Positions 11,551 through 20,879 of a DNA stretch of 64,000 nt are shown here, one piece after another. Position 1 is the stretch's first letter. Each line of letters starts with the position of its first letter. Origin of the DNA: Mesostigma viride. Taxonomy: Eukaryota > Streptophyta > Mesostigmatophyceae > Mesostigmatales > Mesostigmataceae. Under the pieces are notes generated by a model. The model did not search any database, was not told the DNA's origin, and worked only from the letters and a program-made list of their open reading frames with translations. The position numbers and the translations under genes were made by a program. The stretch covers positions 62,001 through 126,000 of the forward strand of contig RPFO01001237.1 in NCBI GenBank assembly GCA_009746045.1, in the 5' to 3' direction.

Positions 11551-14136
11551 GTGCGTCCTCTTATGTTCTTGAATGGTGGTTTAACCGTTCCCCATACTGT
11601 TGTAGACCCTTTCTTGCATGCTGATGAACTCTTGAATGTCTCTGTGTTGGTAGATAGCGGTGCGGCTAGCTCCTTTGTGAGCGAGGCCCTAGTTAGGCGT
11701 TTAGGACTAGTCCCTACCCCTCACACCAAACCTGTCACTGTTCATTATGCTGATGGTCGCACCAGTCATTCCCCGGGTACGGTGTCCCTTCCCCTGGTCA
11801 TACAAGGACGTACTGTCAACCTGACGGCCACTATAGGCCCTATCACTACCGCTGATGTATTACTAGGATTAGATTGGCACCAGGATAATAAGATTACTAT
11901 TAATTATGATACCATGGTCATTTGGTTTCCAGATAGCTCTTACTGGGTACCGGAACGTCATTATAGATTGGAAAATTTATCCTTGGTAGATATTACTCCT
12001 CCTACACCTGTTGATCCTCCTGTAAGACCTATACCTGAAGTATTAATGTCCAATGATGAGTTGCGTTCTGAACTAAAGGAATATGGATATTTATTATGTA
12101 TGTTCCTTCAGTTAGAAGTACAGGAGATACCTATCACTAATAATAGTGTGGATATAGATATAAACACAGTGGATACAATAGGAGTGGGATTTACTGAAAA
12201 TGAAATAGTAAGATACATGGCTGTGATAGATTCCTCAAAAGTTTTTGAAGAAAAGACTCCTTCTTATCCTCCTCCTCGTTCTGTTTTACACCGTGTAGTT
12301 ATCAAGGACGGTGCAGTTCCTACGCACTCTCCGATGTATAGAATGGGCCCTACCGAGTTAAAGGAACTAAAACAGATTTTAGTGTCACTATTAGAAGCAG
12401 GATTGATAGAGCCTAGTAACTCTCCCTACTCAGCTGGTGTCCTGTTAGTTCCTAAGCCAAATGGCAAGTTTCGCCTAGTTACTGATTATAGGAAGTTGAA
12501 TGATATTACTGTGAAGTCTAAATACCCTCTACCTCGTATTGATGATATATTTAATAAGGTTAAAGGTTCCACTTGTTTCACAGTACTGGATTGTGCGGAT
12601 GGTTTTTGGCAGTTGCGGATAGCTCCTGAGGATTGCCATAAAACCGCCTTTGCTACCCCTTTTGGTCATTACCAGTTTAGAGTAGCGGCTATGGGACTCT
12701 GTAACTCGCCTGCCTCTTTTCAAATGTTAATGAATGAAGTGCTTAGACCTGTTATGGGAAATTCTCACCTTCCTCAGGTGTCCTCTGATTTAAAGGATCC
12801 TTCCTTCTCCTCTGTTTCTTTATCTGAGCATGACCGTTCTTGTGCTCAAGCTTACTTAGATGATATTCTTATTTACTCTCCTGATTTTGAAACGCACCTA
12901 CGTGATTTAAAGAAAGTATTAGAAATAATGGCTGAAAATTCTTTGTGGGCGCGCCGTGCTAAAGTTCGTTCGGGTAGGAGTGTCCCATTTTTAGGGCACG
13001 TTCTGTCAGATGCCGGGGTCGCTACCGACCCGGATAAAACTAAGTCAATTCAGGAATGGCCTACCCCTACCGACGTTAAAGGTGTACGTAGTTTTCTAGG
13101 AATTGCTTCTTACTATAGGCGTTTTATCCCGCGTTTCGCAACTATAGCAGCCCCTATTAATCATTTATTAAAGAAGGATATCCCCTTTGTTTGGAGTAGT
13201 GAATGTCAGTCGGCTTTTCAGTGTCTAAAATCCCTACTCCTTTCCCCTCCTGTACTCATCCTACCGGATACTACTAAACCCTTTGTGGTAGCTACAGATG
13301 CTAGTAAGGTAGCTATAGGGGGCGTCCTTCTCCAGGATCAGGGTCAGGGCTTACAGCCAATTGAGTATATCTCTAGGACAATGCTCCCTGCGGAGCGTAA
13401 CTATCCCGTACACCAGCAGGAACTCTTAGCGGTGGTGTATTGTTGCCACGCGTGGCAGCACTTTCTTAAAGGTGCTCAATTTGATGTCTGCCTGAATGAA
13501 CCCTGTGAGCTAGATCCTTATAGATTAGTTATCCAAACGGATCACCGTCCCCTTACCCATCTTCTCTCCCAACCCAACCTTACCCCTCGGCAAGCGCGCT
13601 GGATGGAATTTTTAGCACAGTTTTCCCCTTTTAAACTTCAGTATGTTAAGGGTGTAGATAACATAGTACCAGATGCACTCTCTCGTCGTGCAGATTACTC
13701 CTTTTTCGAGGACCTTGATGTTCTCAATACTACTCTAGTTCCTACTACTATGGGTGTAACCCCTTATGGTGAACTACCTGATGATGAATCCTATGCCTAC
13801 CTCTTTCATACAGCTGTTCGCATGCCTGATCTCCTTTCTCACGTAGGACTCTCTCTCCCGTGTGAGGCCCTTCCCGTGGCCTCGGTGGGGGGGGAGGGGA
13901 AAAATAAAATTTCTATACCGCTTAGCCATATAGCGACTAGGTCAGGAAAGTCTTATGAAAACATAGTCCCTCTAGGACCTCCCCTTCTCTTTGGCAAGGC
14001 GGTAGGAGATCTCTTTAAACCTGTTCTGGATACCTCTGTAGCGATGCCTACCTCTGATCTTGAACGCCTTATTAGTAGATTTACGGCCACTGAGCCGGAA
14101 GCATTAGCTGCCATTGCTGCCATCCCCAACAATTAG
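11551..14136 (+). CDS. pol: Pol: protease, reverse transcriptase, RNase H
   Basis: One open frame of 861 codons. The listed start is GTG and in-frame upstream sequence is short, so translation probably depends on fusion or frameshifting from Gag. Aspartic protease: catalytic VDSGAASSF at 11650-11676 and a later VLLGLDWH. RT: YPLPRIDDI, VLDCADGFWQL, MGLCNSPASFQ and the catalytic YLDD at 12853-12864. RNase H: ATDASKVAIGGVL, QELLAVVYCCHAWQHFL, TDHRPLTHL and DALSRRAD, typical for Ty3/Gypsy. The reading frame is intact across all three domains, in contrast to gag and integrase. It ends just upstream of the integrase zinc domain. Confidence 0.92.
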   Translation: MRPLMFLNGGLTVPHTVVDPFLHADELLNVSVLVDSGAASSFVSEALVRRLGLVPTPHTKPVTVHYADGRTSHSPGTVSLPLVIQGRTVNLTATIGPITTADVLLGLDWHQDNKITINYDTMVIWFPDSSYWVPERHYRLENLSLVDITPPTPVDPPVRPIPEVLMSNDELRSELKEYGYLLCMFLQLEVQEIPITNNSVDIDINTVDTIGVGFTENEIVRYMAVIDSSKVFEEKTPSYPPPRSVLHRVVIKDGAVPTHSPMYRMGPTELKELKQILVSLLEAGLIEPSNSPYSAGVLLVPKPNGKFRLVTDYRKLNDITVKSKYPLPRIDDIFNKVKGSTCFTVLDCADGFWQLRIAPEDCHKTAFATPFGHYQFRVAAMGLCNSPASFQMLMNEVLRPVMGNSHLPQVSSDLKDPSFSSVSLSEHDRSCAQAYLDDILIYSPDFETHLRDLKKVLEIMAENSLWARRAKVRSGRSVPFLGHVLSDAGVATDPDKTKSIQEWPTPTDVKGVRSFLGIASYYRRFIPRFATIAAPINHLLKKDIPFVWSSECQSAFQCLKSLLLSPPVLILPDTTKPFVVATDASKVAIGGVLLQDQGQGLQPIEYISRTMLPAERNYPVHQQELLAVVYCCHAWQHFLKGAQFDVCLNEPCELDPYRLVIQTDHRPLTHLLSQPNLTPRQARWMEFLAQFSPFKLQYVKGVDNIVPDALSRRADYSFFEDLDVLNTTLVPTTMGVTPYGELPDDESYAYLFHTAVRMPDLLSHVGLSLPCEALPVASVGGEGKNKISIPLSHIATRSGKSYENIVPLGPPLLFGKAVGDLFKPVLDTSVAMPTSDLERLISRFTATEPEALAAIAAIPNN

Positions 14137-15564
14137 GCAAGCACCCTTGTAAATTTGTAGGTGGGTTTTTATATGTGCAGATAGCAGATTCTCCCCCTCA
14201 ATGGCGCCTGTATGTCCCTCCTATCTGTCGCTCCTCCTTGCTCTTTGAGTTGCATGACTTAGCTGCTCATCAGGGTGGTAAACGGGTACGGGACCTAGTA
14301 GCCCGCTCTTATTACTGGCCTTCCCTTTTAAGGATGTAGATGAGTATGTTAGAACTTGTCAATCTTGCCAGGAGATGAAACCCAATAACGTAGGACAGAT
14401 AGCAGAACCTAGGACCTTGCCTGATCCCATCATGCCGTGGGATTCTATCATGATGGATTTTGTAGGACCTTTTAGAAAGAATGATAGAGGCAATGCCCAG
14501 ATCCTTGTGTTCATAGATCGTTTTACTCGTATGTGCCATCTCGTGCCGTGTCCTTTAGAACTCACCGCACGTGATTGCGCACGCCTATACCTTAATAATG
14601 TATACAGATATCATGGTTTGAGTAGGCAGTTTATTAGTGATAAAGATAAGTTATTTACCTCAGATTTTTGGCAGCAGTTTTTCGCTGCCATCGGTACCAA
14701 GGTTACCTACGGTACTGCCTACCACTCCTCCTCCTCTCATTTAGTAGAGCGTCTTAATAGGGTAGTGGAAGAAGCGCTTAGGCACTATGTTAATGGCTCG
14801 GGAAGTGATTGGGAGGATTATTTATGTTTGGTAGAGTTCTCCCTCAACAATTGCCCCCAGGCTGCGCATGGATATACGCCCTTCTTCCTAGATACTGGTA
14901 GACAGCCTCTTACCCCTACCTCTCTCTTAGCTAGTCCTCTACGGGACAGGATGATGTGTCCCGGATACTGTAGAAGGTGTACAGTCCTTGCTAGATAGAA
15001 TGAAAACTGCACATGACCACGCGATCTCAGGGTACCAAAAAGCTCAGTCTAAGTACCTTGCTAGGTTGCGTGCCTCCTTAGATAGAAGAGCACCTGAGAT
15101 AGATAGGAGATCTAGTATTAGTAGAAGGCCCCCGTGTTGGCCGTTTTGCTCATAAGTTTGAAGCAGAACTTAAGGTCAAACTTAGGCCCGCCTTCTTAGG
15201 ACCCTTCCGTGTGTTGTCTAGAGTAGGAAATTTCTTATATAAAGTCGATATCCCTACCTCTTGGCAGACACATTCTAACACCTTCCATAGAAGCCAGCTG
15301 AAACTGTACCACCCTAGCACGTTCGCTGGTAGAGAGCTAGCGCCTGCCCCTTTAGAGCATAACCCTGACACTGGGGAGTAGAAGACGAAGTAGAGAGCAT
15401 CGTGGCCCATAGAGATATCAAAAAGGGCCGCGGTACCCAGCGTCAGTATAAAGTGAAGTGGATGTATGCTCGTAGTGAGGTAGATAAGTATGGTACACGG
15501 AGAGTGAGCTAGATGGGTGTAGTCGCCTGCTGCAGGAATACAAAACCCTACACCAGCTCTAGTT
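14137..15564 (+). pseudogene. Integrase plus C-terminal chromodomain, frameshifted
   Basis: The HHCC zinc domain (LHDLAAHQGGKRV, YYWPSL, then CQSCQ) spans about 14245-14370 and changes frame near 14330. The DDE core is open at 14375-14998: SIMMDFVGPF, FISDKDKLF and VERLNRVVEEAL supply the D, D and E region. Downstream, in broken frames, follow FLGPFRVLSRVGNFLYKVD and a chromodomain: VESIVAHRDIKKGRG, QYKVKW and, after one more frame change near 15478, LLQEYKTLHQL and a stop at about 15563. Chromodomain integrases target heterochromatin in related elements. At least three indels disable this copy. Confidence 0.85.
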
Positions 15565-15633
15565 GGCAACCTTCCCTCCTTATGTATTCTGCTGTTGGTG
15601 GTGGTTGGTTGTCCCCTCCCCTCCGCAGCCATC

Positions 15634-17945
15634 ATGGCTGATCCTACCCCTCCGTCGGAGAGCCGGCCACCTTCCCCTCCGCCACCGGACCCAGAGTTCT
15701 ACTTCGAGGCCCTTCCGGGCCGCTGGGTGTCACGGTCCAGTTCCGGGTGGCATCGTGCAGCCGGCCCTCCAGGCCCAACATGCGGCTTTAGTCAGGGCTG
15801 CTCTCTTTGGGGTCACGTGGTACGGCCCTCCCCTGATGACCGCACCAGCTTGTTTTGCATGGGTTCGACGATGCCGGGCATTGTCTGTTAGGATGTGGCT
15901 CCCGCTGTCCAGCCTTGGGACAGATAGCCGCGGTCCTTCAGTGCCCCCGGGTGTTTTCCTACCTTTCTACCCCTGTGGGCCGCTCCTGCCTACGGGATGT
16001 GTTCCCCTGGCTTCCGGCGAGGGTGATGCAGAAGTAGATGAGAACCCCTGCGACCTTCTACGGGCAGTAGAGTTCATGGAGATCGCAGACCAGACAGCGG
16101 GCGTAGGATTGGGCGACCCTACTCCTACGGACGCGCCAGTCGAGGCACAGTACACTCCTGAGTATTCGGCCTCCCCTGCGGCGTCCTCCTCTTCAGTGTC
16201 GGCTCCTTCCCCTGTCCCGTCTTCACCAAGGTCGGTCCGGCGCGCATCGGTGGAGCCTACCCCTTTGGGCTCTGGTCGTGAGCCTGATCCTCTTTCGGCG
16301 ACAGTTTCTGCGATGCAGGCGCAGATCCAGTCCCTGACGGCGGCCTTCGGGGCCTTCATGGCGGCCCAGGCGCACGCTCCAGCCACGCCAGGTGGGGTGT
16401 CTGCTGTATCTGTGCCCCCTTCCCCTTCGGTCGCCTCGACGTCTACGGGTCCGTCTGTGCCGCGCGAGCCCTCGGTGGCTGCGGTTCCCTCTGTTGCTGC
16501 GGCTCCTACGCCTTCGGCTACCTCTGCGCCTGCTACTGACTTACCTGCGCCTCGGCGCGAGTCCGCGTCCCAGCGGCCGCGCCCGTCGCCGTCGCGTCCG
16601 GCCGCCCACGCGTCAGCGCCGCCCTCGCGGGGTTTCTTCAGCGACCCGGGCGGTCTTCCCAGGCTTTGGGAGGGCGGTCCTCCGCAGAGGATCCGGTGCC
16701 TGACTGGAGCTTAGACGGTAACCAGTCGTATGCCGGATTGCCTGTCCCCACGGGCCCTGTTTTCAACATGTGGCCTGGTGGTGCTCCGCCCCAGAGACCG
16801 GCGCGCCAGCTGCGGAGGCGGGTCCGTCGCGACCCCCTGCGGCATCGGGTCCGACGCGGCCCCTGTTGTACCGGCGCCGTCTGCGTCTGTGCCGGTTCCT
16901 ACCCCTTCTTCGGCCCCTGTCCCTTCGGCCCCGCGGTCTTTGGCTGCGGTTGTTCGGTCCAGTGGCTCTGATCCTCGCGCCACCCGCGCTGCTGATTCCC
17001 TTCGGGAGTTGTCAGAGGGCGATCGGGATCGGGCCCCTTCTGTGGTGCATGCGACTCCGGAGTCGCGCGACACGCCTGTCTTTGGGTACGGTATGTCTGC
17101 GCTCGCCTGCCGCCAGTGTGACCTGCCGCGCGCCTCCGCCGAGCTTGCCATTTCGCCCATGTCCTACGGGTTCTCCCAGGTGTGTCGGGCGCCGCGGGAC
17201 CGTGGCCTACCAGTTGAGACTGATCGGCCTCCTTTCGATATGGTTATTTTAGCTGATCCGGTGTTCCAGGGTGAGATCCTGGTTCGGCGCGTCCTGTATC
17301 GCTGGGCTAGGCGCCACAATGACTTGGACACCTACGGCGGGTTCCAGTGGGCTTACCCTCCGCCTCTGGGCATTATGGCCTCAGATGCCCTTACGGTAGA
17401 GTTTCCTGCGGTGCCGGGTGCCACGTACAGCACGGTCCTTCAGCCCATCCTAGAGTGGGATGCCCGTCGTCCAGCGCCCATCCCGGGCCAGGGTCTGGAC
17501 TCCGTGGCATCCTCCTCCCCGGGCTAGCGACTACCTCGAGACGTTCGGGTCGCGACAGTGTGCCCGTCGGTGGCGCTCCCGTGAGATTCGGCACATCCGG
17601 TTGTGGCCGTCCAACGTGGAGCCCCTGGTAGATCTGTTTTTCCCGACGGGTATGCGCCCTCGGATCCGGTACCATCGCCTGCTCCTGCGGGCTCTCTGCC
17701 TGATCGCGGTAGAGCCTTTCCTACGCCTCTTTGCCTGTGGTTTCCTGGACTGGGCCCGGGGCCAGGTCGTTCTTACGCAGCATAGGTATTACTGGGCCTT
17801 CCTGGGTCTTTTTCCTGACGGCGTGTGGGCCGATGTTTTCCTCACTGTAGATAGGCACGACAATGCTGAGGATGTGGCTCACTACCAGGCGTACCTGGAT
17901 GTCCTGCTGGCCTCCCGTGGCACTTACCAGACGGATGGCCATTAG
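15634..17945 (+). pseudogene. Extra 3' ORF region of the Gypsy element, unknown function
   Basis: About 2.3 kb between pol and the right LTR are open in successive frames: from ATG 15634, then to 16714, 16730-17527 and 17460-17945. The N-terminal part is Pro/Ser/Ala-rich with a short helical segment (SAMQAQIQSLTAAFGAFM). The C-terminal part is a different, ordered-looking region with LEWDARRPAPIPG, then Arg/Trp-rich and hydrophobic stretches (RYHRLLLRALCLIAVEPFLRL). I recognise no family. The position is that of env-like genes, but no signal peptide or clear envelope feature is seen. Base composition is markedly more GC-rich than gag-pol, suggesting a separate origin. Confidence 0.55.
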
Positions 17946-18303
17946 ATAGAGGGCCTTAGGCCCGACCTGAGGGTGTTGTCCCTCCGGTATATAGAGTCGC
18001 CCTCACGTTCTGGCCAGTTGACTGGTCGTTCTTGGTCCTTGGTACTGATTTGTTTACTCTGTGTGTCCTGCCCAGTGCCGTTCCCCCCGGCAAGGACTTC
18101 GTTCCAGGCAGTTAGGGGAACCTACCACCAGGCTTGGTGCTGGCTAACCCTACACCTCCCGGCGTGGTGGTGGAGACCGAGTTAATACGTTGGTGCCTTG
18201 TATCTTGGATGGCCTGCCGATTGTGTTGGTGTGTGCTGGGTGCATTAGGTTTCCTACCCCTTGTTTTCCTCCCTGTGCGTAGGGAGAGGGCTCCCTACCT
18301 TTG
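17946..18303 (+). other. Untranslated region before the right LTR
   Basis: No further ORF of note. This stretch leads into the polypurine tract and right LTR. Confidence 0.5.
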
Positions 18304-18315
18304 TGGGGGGGGAGG
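18304..18315 (+). promoter_or_regulatory. Polypurine tract
   Basis: A run of G with one A (GGGGGGGGAGG) directly abuts the right LTR start, as expected for the plus-strand priming site. Confidence 0.85.
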
Positions 18316-18868
18316 TGTTACGTCGCGTAACAATTCGTTGTAGTTACGGACGTAAATTAGGTCTCTTGCCTCGGTTGTCCATAGGTTTACGTGTAGTTCC
18401 TACTGGGACACTAAATTGTCCTCGTAACAGTACTGTGGCACATTGGGTGCCTTTGGGCGCCGCGCCGCGTACTTTATTATAGTGGTCCTGATCCTTTGGT
18501 AGAATGTAGTGGACCAGCGTGCATCTGTAGGCGAGGGCCAGGTCGGCCCGAGCGTGTTGGACCGTTGGTGACCATTTATGCACGTTCTACCCCTCGTGTG
18601 TTCACTCGGCGTGTGTTAAATGAATTAACACATATAGGCTTGGGTCACGGCAGTGTAGTTGTGTTTCCTTCCTCTATTCCTGCATGGAGTAAACGGGTTG
18701 TGTAAATGGCTTATGGCGTATTATAGTAATACTTACGTTAATGCACTGAGATCTCGGGATCGTCTCGTTCGTCTTTCGCTAGGGGTTTAACTAGAGGCGG
18801 CCTTACTAGTTTAGGTAGTATCAGGCCAGGTAGAGGTAGAGGTGGCGGTAGAAACCCGAGGCGTAACA
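18316..18868 (+). repeat. Right LTR
   Basis: A 553-bp LTR with the same ends as the left LTR. It differs by a few substitutions and several 1-4 bp indels, for example extra bases near 18417, 18478, 18682 and 18753. It is followed by the target duplication GCCCC. Confidence 0.95.
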
Positions 18869-18873
18869 GCCCC

Positions 18874-19330
18874 CAGCGGGCTAGAATAGCAATAGCCCTA
18901 GCTTGTAACCATTGGAGTCACTGCCGCTAAGGCAGCCATCCATGCCTAGAATCATTGTTTGCCTAGCTGTGCCAACACACCTAGTCACGTGCCGCCAACG
19001 CACGGTACACAACCAGCCATAGCCTTAGCCTAGTCCTAGTACAGCCATGCTACGCCCTGGCTATGTTCAGATTACTTGCCCACGCTATACTTGTTATGCT
19101 ATACGCTTACATGGGTCTTATTGCACCCACAGTTGCCGAATCGTTAGCGTGTCCGTTTAGCTAGCGCGCCCGATTGCAGCTGTGGCATGCCTTTGGCATG
19201 AAGGAGACTGGGGGTCTCTGCCCTTTCTCCTGTAGTGCACACACAGGGATTAAAAGCACTTCGGTGCTCCGTGACTCCCCAACGGGAGCACGAGTTTAAT
19301 TAATTAATTAATTAATTAATTAATTAATTT
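18874..19330 (+). mobile_element. LINE/ORF1-only element 3' region and (TTAA)n tail
   Basis: A non-coding 3' region ending in the LINE-family terminal block (GGTGCTCCGTGACTCCCCAA, then CGGGAGCACGAG) and a (TTAA)n tail at about 19296-19328. The inner part matches 23230-23580 in reverse complement. It probably is the 3' half of the ORF1-only element at 7013-8104, split by the Gypsy insertion. Confidence 0.6.
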
Positions 19331-20062
19331 CAGCAAAGCGCCCCTTCCTCCTGGGGGGGGCGGGGGGCTGGCGCGCGTGGGCCTGAACAATGGTCCGCCA
19401 CCTCTTGTTGTCCTGCATATAGCAGTCCAAGCAAGAGAGAGGGAGTGAATTAGGAACGTGACTCCGTTGGGAGTACATGTGGCACATAGCGCCCTGAGAA
19501 GGTGCATATGGCACAGTCTGGGCTACTTCCTGCTAGGGTAGGATGTAAACTACACCTGCTCTAGGTGCACCAAGGGCACCTGCACCACCGTGATCTTACG
19601 ATCTATCAGAGCCCATCCCAACTAAGGGGGGCCTGTCGTGGGGTGGAAGATCAGCGTGGCTATACAGAAGCTAGAGCATGGCTTCTCAGCATGGAGAGTA
19701 GCTCTCTGCGTAGGCATGTGCAGCATAACTAAATAAATAAAGCTAGGCATCATCTGGTGTGTGGCGCGTCATGGGCACACACCAGAGGGAGGATTTATGC
19801 GGTGTTCAAACTGGGCTGCATGGGACCACTAGGTCGGCCAGCAACTGATCTATATAGTTCATGGCAGGTCTATACCAACCCTTCCAGATGAGTTTGCATC
19901 CTTGGGGCCAGGCCAGGTCAGGATGTGCCGCCCTAGCTGCGCTGGCTGGCCAAGCCGCTGGGGGCCGGCCAGACCGAGGGCAGTGTTTACCTGACTGGTG
20001 CGAGCAAAATGTCCTACAAATGCTATCCCACGCTGCCTAATCTCATCCCAAGTAGGGGGCAT
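19322..20062 (-). pseudogene. LINE ORF2 C-terminal fragment, interrupted
   Basis: Minus-strand reading gives the post-RT C-terminal region: IRQRGIAFVGHFARTSQVN and LGRHILTWPGPKDAN at 20062-19859. Then HSLSLAWTA and a Lys/Arg-Trp segment follow at 19460-19380. The two parts are separated at about 19446-19795 by an inserted LINE 3'-end fragment (ACTCCGTTGGGAGTACATG block) in the same orientation. This matches the better copy at 52960-52577 (QLVGHLARTNQVD, LLTWAGPSDV). Confidence 0.65.
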
Positions 20063-20190
20063 TAAATTAAATTAAATTAAATTATAACATGACTCCGTTG
20101 GGAGATCATGTAGCACATATTCCCGTGGATGGATGGAGGGGGGACAAAGCCGCGAAACCGAACTAATCTAACTCTAAGCTAATCTAAGCT
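20062..20190 (-). mobile_element. LINE 3'-end fragment
   Basis: Contains the (TTAAA)n tail and the ACATGACTCCGTTGGGAG terminal block on the minus strand. It closely matches 5863-5970. Confidence 0.65.
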
Positions 20191-20199
20191 AGAAAACCC

Positions 20200-20830
20200 T
20201 ATACCTATTCTACTCAGCAAATCAGCCCCTTCCGCTTGGGGGGAGGGGGCTTGCCCGCAGCTGGGCGGGCGTATGAGCTCGCCTGGACAATGGTCTTCCA
20301 CCTCTTCTTGTCCTGCATAGCAGTCCAAGCAAGAGAGAGGGAGTGAATGCGATGTTCAAACTGAGCTGGAACCACGAGGTCAGCCATCAACTGCTGTGCG
20401 GCATACCCTTATACAAAGACTCTAGCGACCTATGAGTGGAAAACCCTACATTCAGGACCTACACCAAAGCATCCTGTAGACTGTGCCGTTCAGCGCCGGG
20501 TGACCAGCTTGTCCGTGAGCGTCCATGCCTCGGCGCCGTATGTGAGCGCCGTGAGGACCAGGACCTTCAAGAGCACGCGCTTGTCGCCAAGGTCCTTGGT
20601 TGCCAGTATGTGTTAAGCGAGCGGAGCCTGGCCCAGGCCAGGCCGACGCGGGTGTCCACATCGTCGGCGGTGTCAGGGAGCATGCTCCCCAGCAGTTTGA
20701 AGCGATCGCGGAACGGGACCTCAGTCCCGTCTAGCAGCCGCGGCAGCGGCGGGCGACTGGTAGCCCCAATCACCATCGCCTCAGTTGCACCATACATACA
20801 TGAAAAGGTCTCCTGGTTGTCTCATTGATG
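20200..20830 (-). pseudogene. LINE ORF2 fragment, RT C-terminal region
   Basis: The minus strand encodes LLDGTEVPFRDRFKLLGSML, VDTRVGLAWARLRSL and LKVLVLTALTYGAEAWTLT, then (20350-20220) HSLSLAWTAMQDKKRWKTIV. These are the conserved blocks that follow the YADD region in this LINE family. The piece is truncated at both ends and lacks the catalytic RT motifs. Confidence 0.7.
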
Positions 20831-20879
20831 AAAAGGTCGGCAAACGCAATGCATTCAGATGTATTCTGATTTGATTTGA

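Larger units (their letters stand above)
8105..18868 (+). mobile_element. Ty3/Gypsy chromovirus-type LTR retrotransposon
   Basis: A full-length 10.76-kb element. It has direct LTRs bounded by TGTTACG...CGTAACA and the 5-bp target duplication GCCCC on both sides (8100-8104 and 18869-18873). A polypurine tract lies immediately before the right LTR. Internal order: small viroplasmin-domain ORF, gag with CCHC knuckle, protease, RT, RNase H, integrase, chromodomain, then an extra GC-rich ORF region. RT-before-integrase order and the chromodomain place it in Ty3/Gypsy, chromovirus branch. The LTRs differ mainly by short indels, which suggests a recent insertion, yet gag and integrase carry frameshifts. 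It is inserted in a LINE ORF1-only element. Confidence 0.95.
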
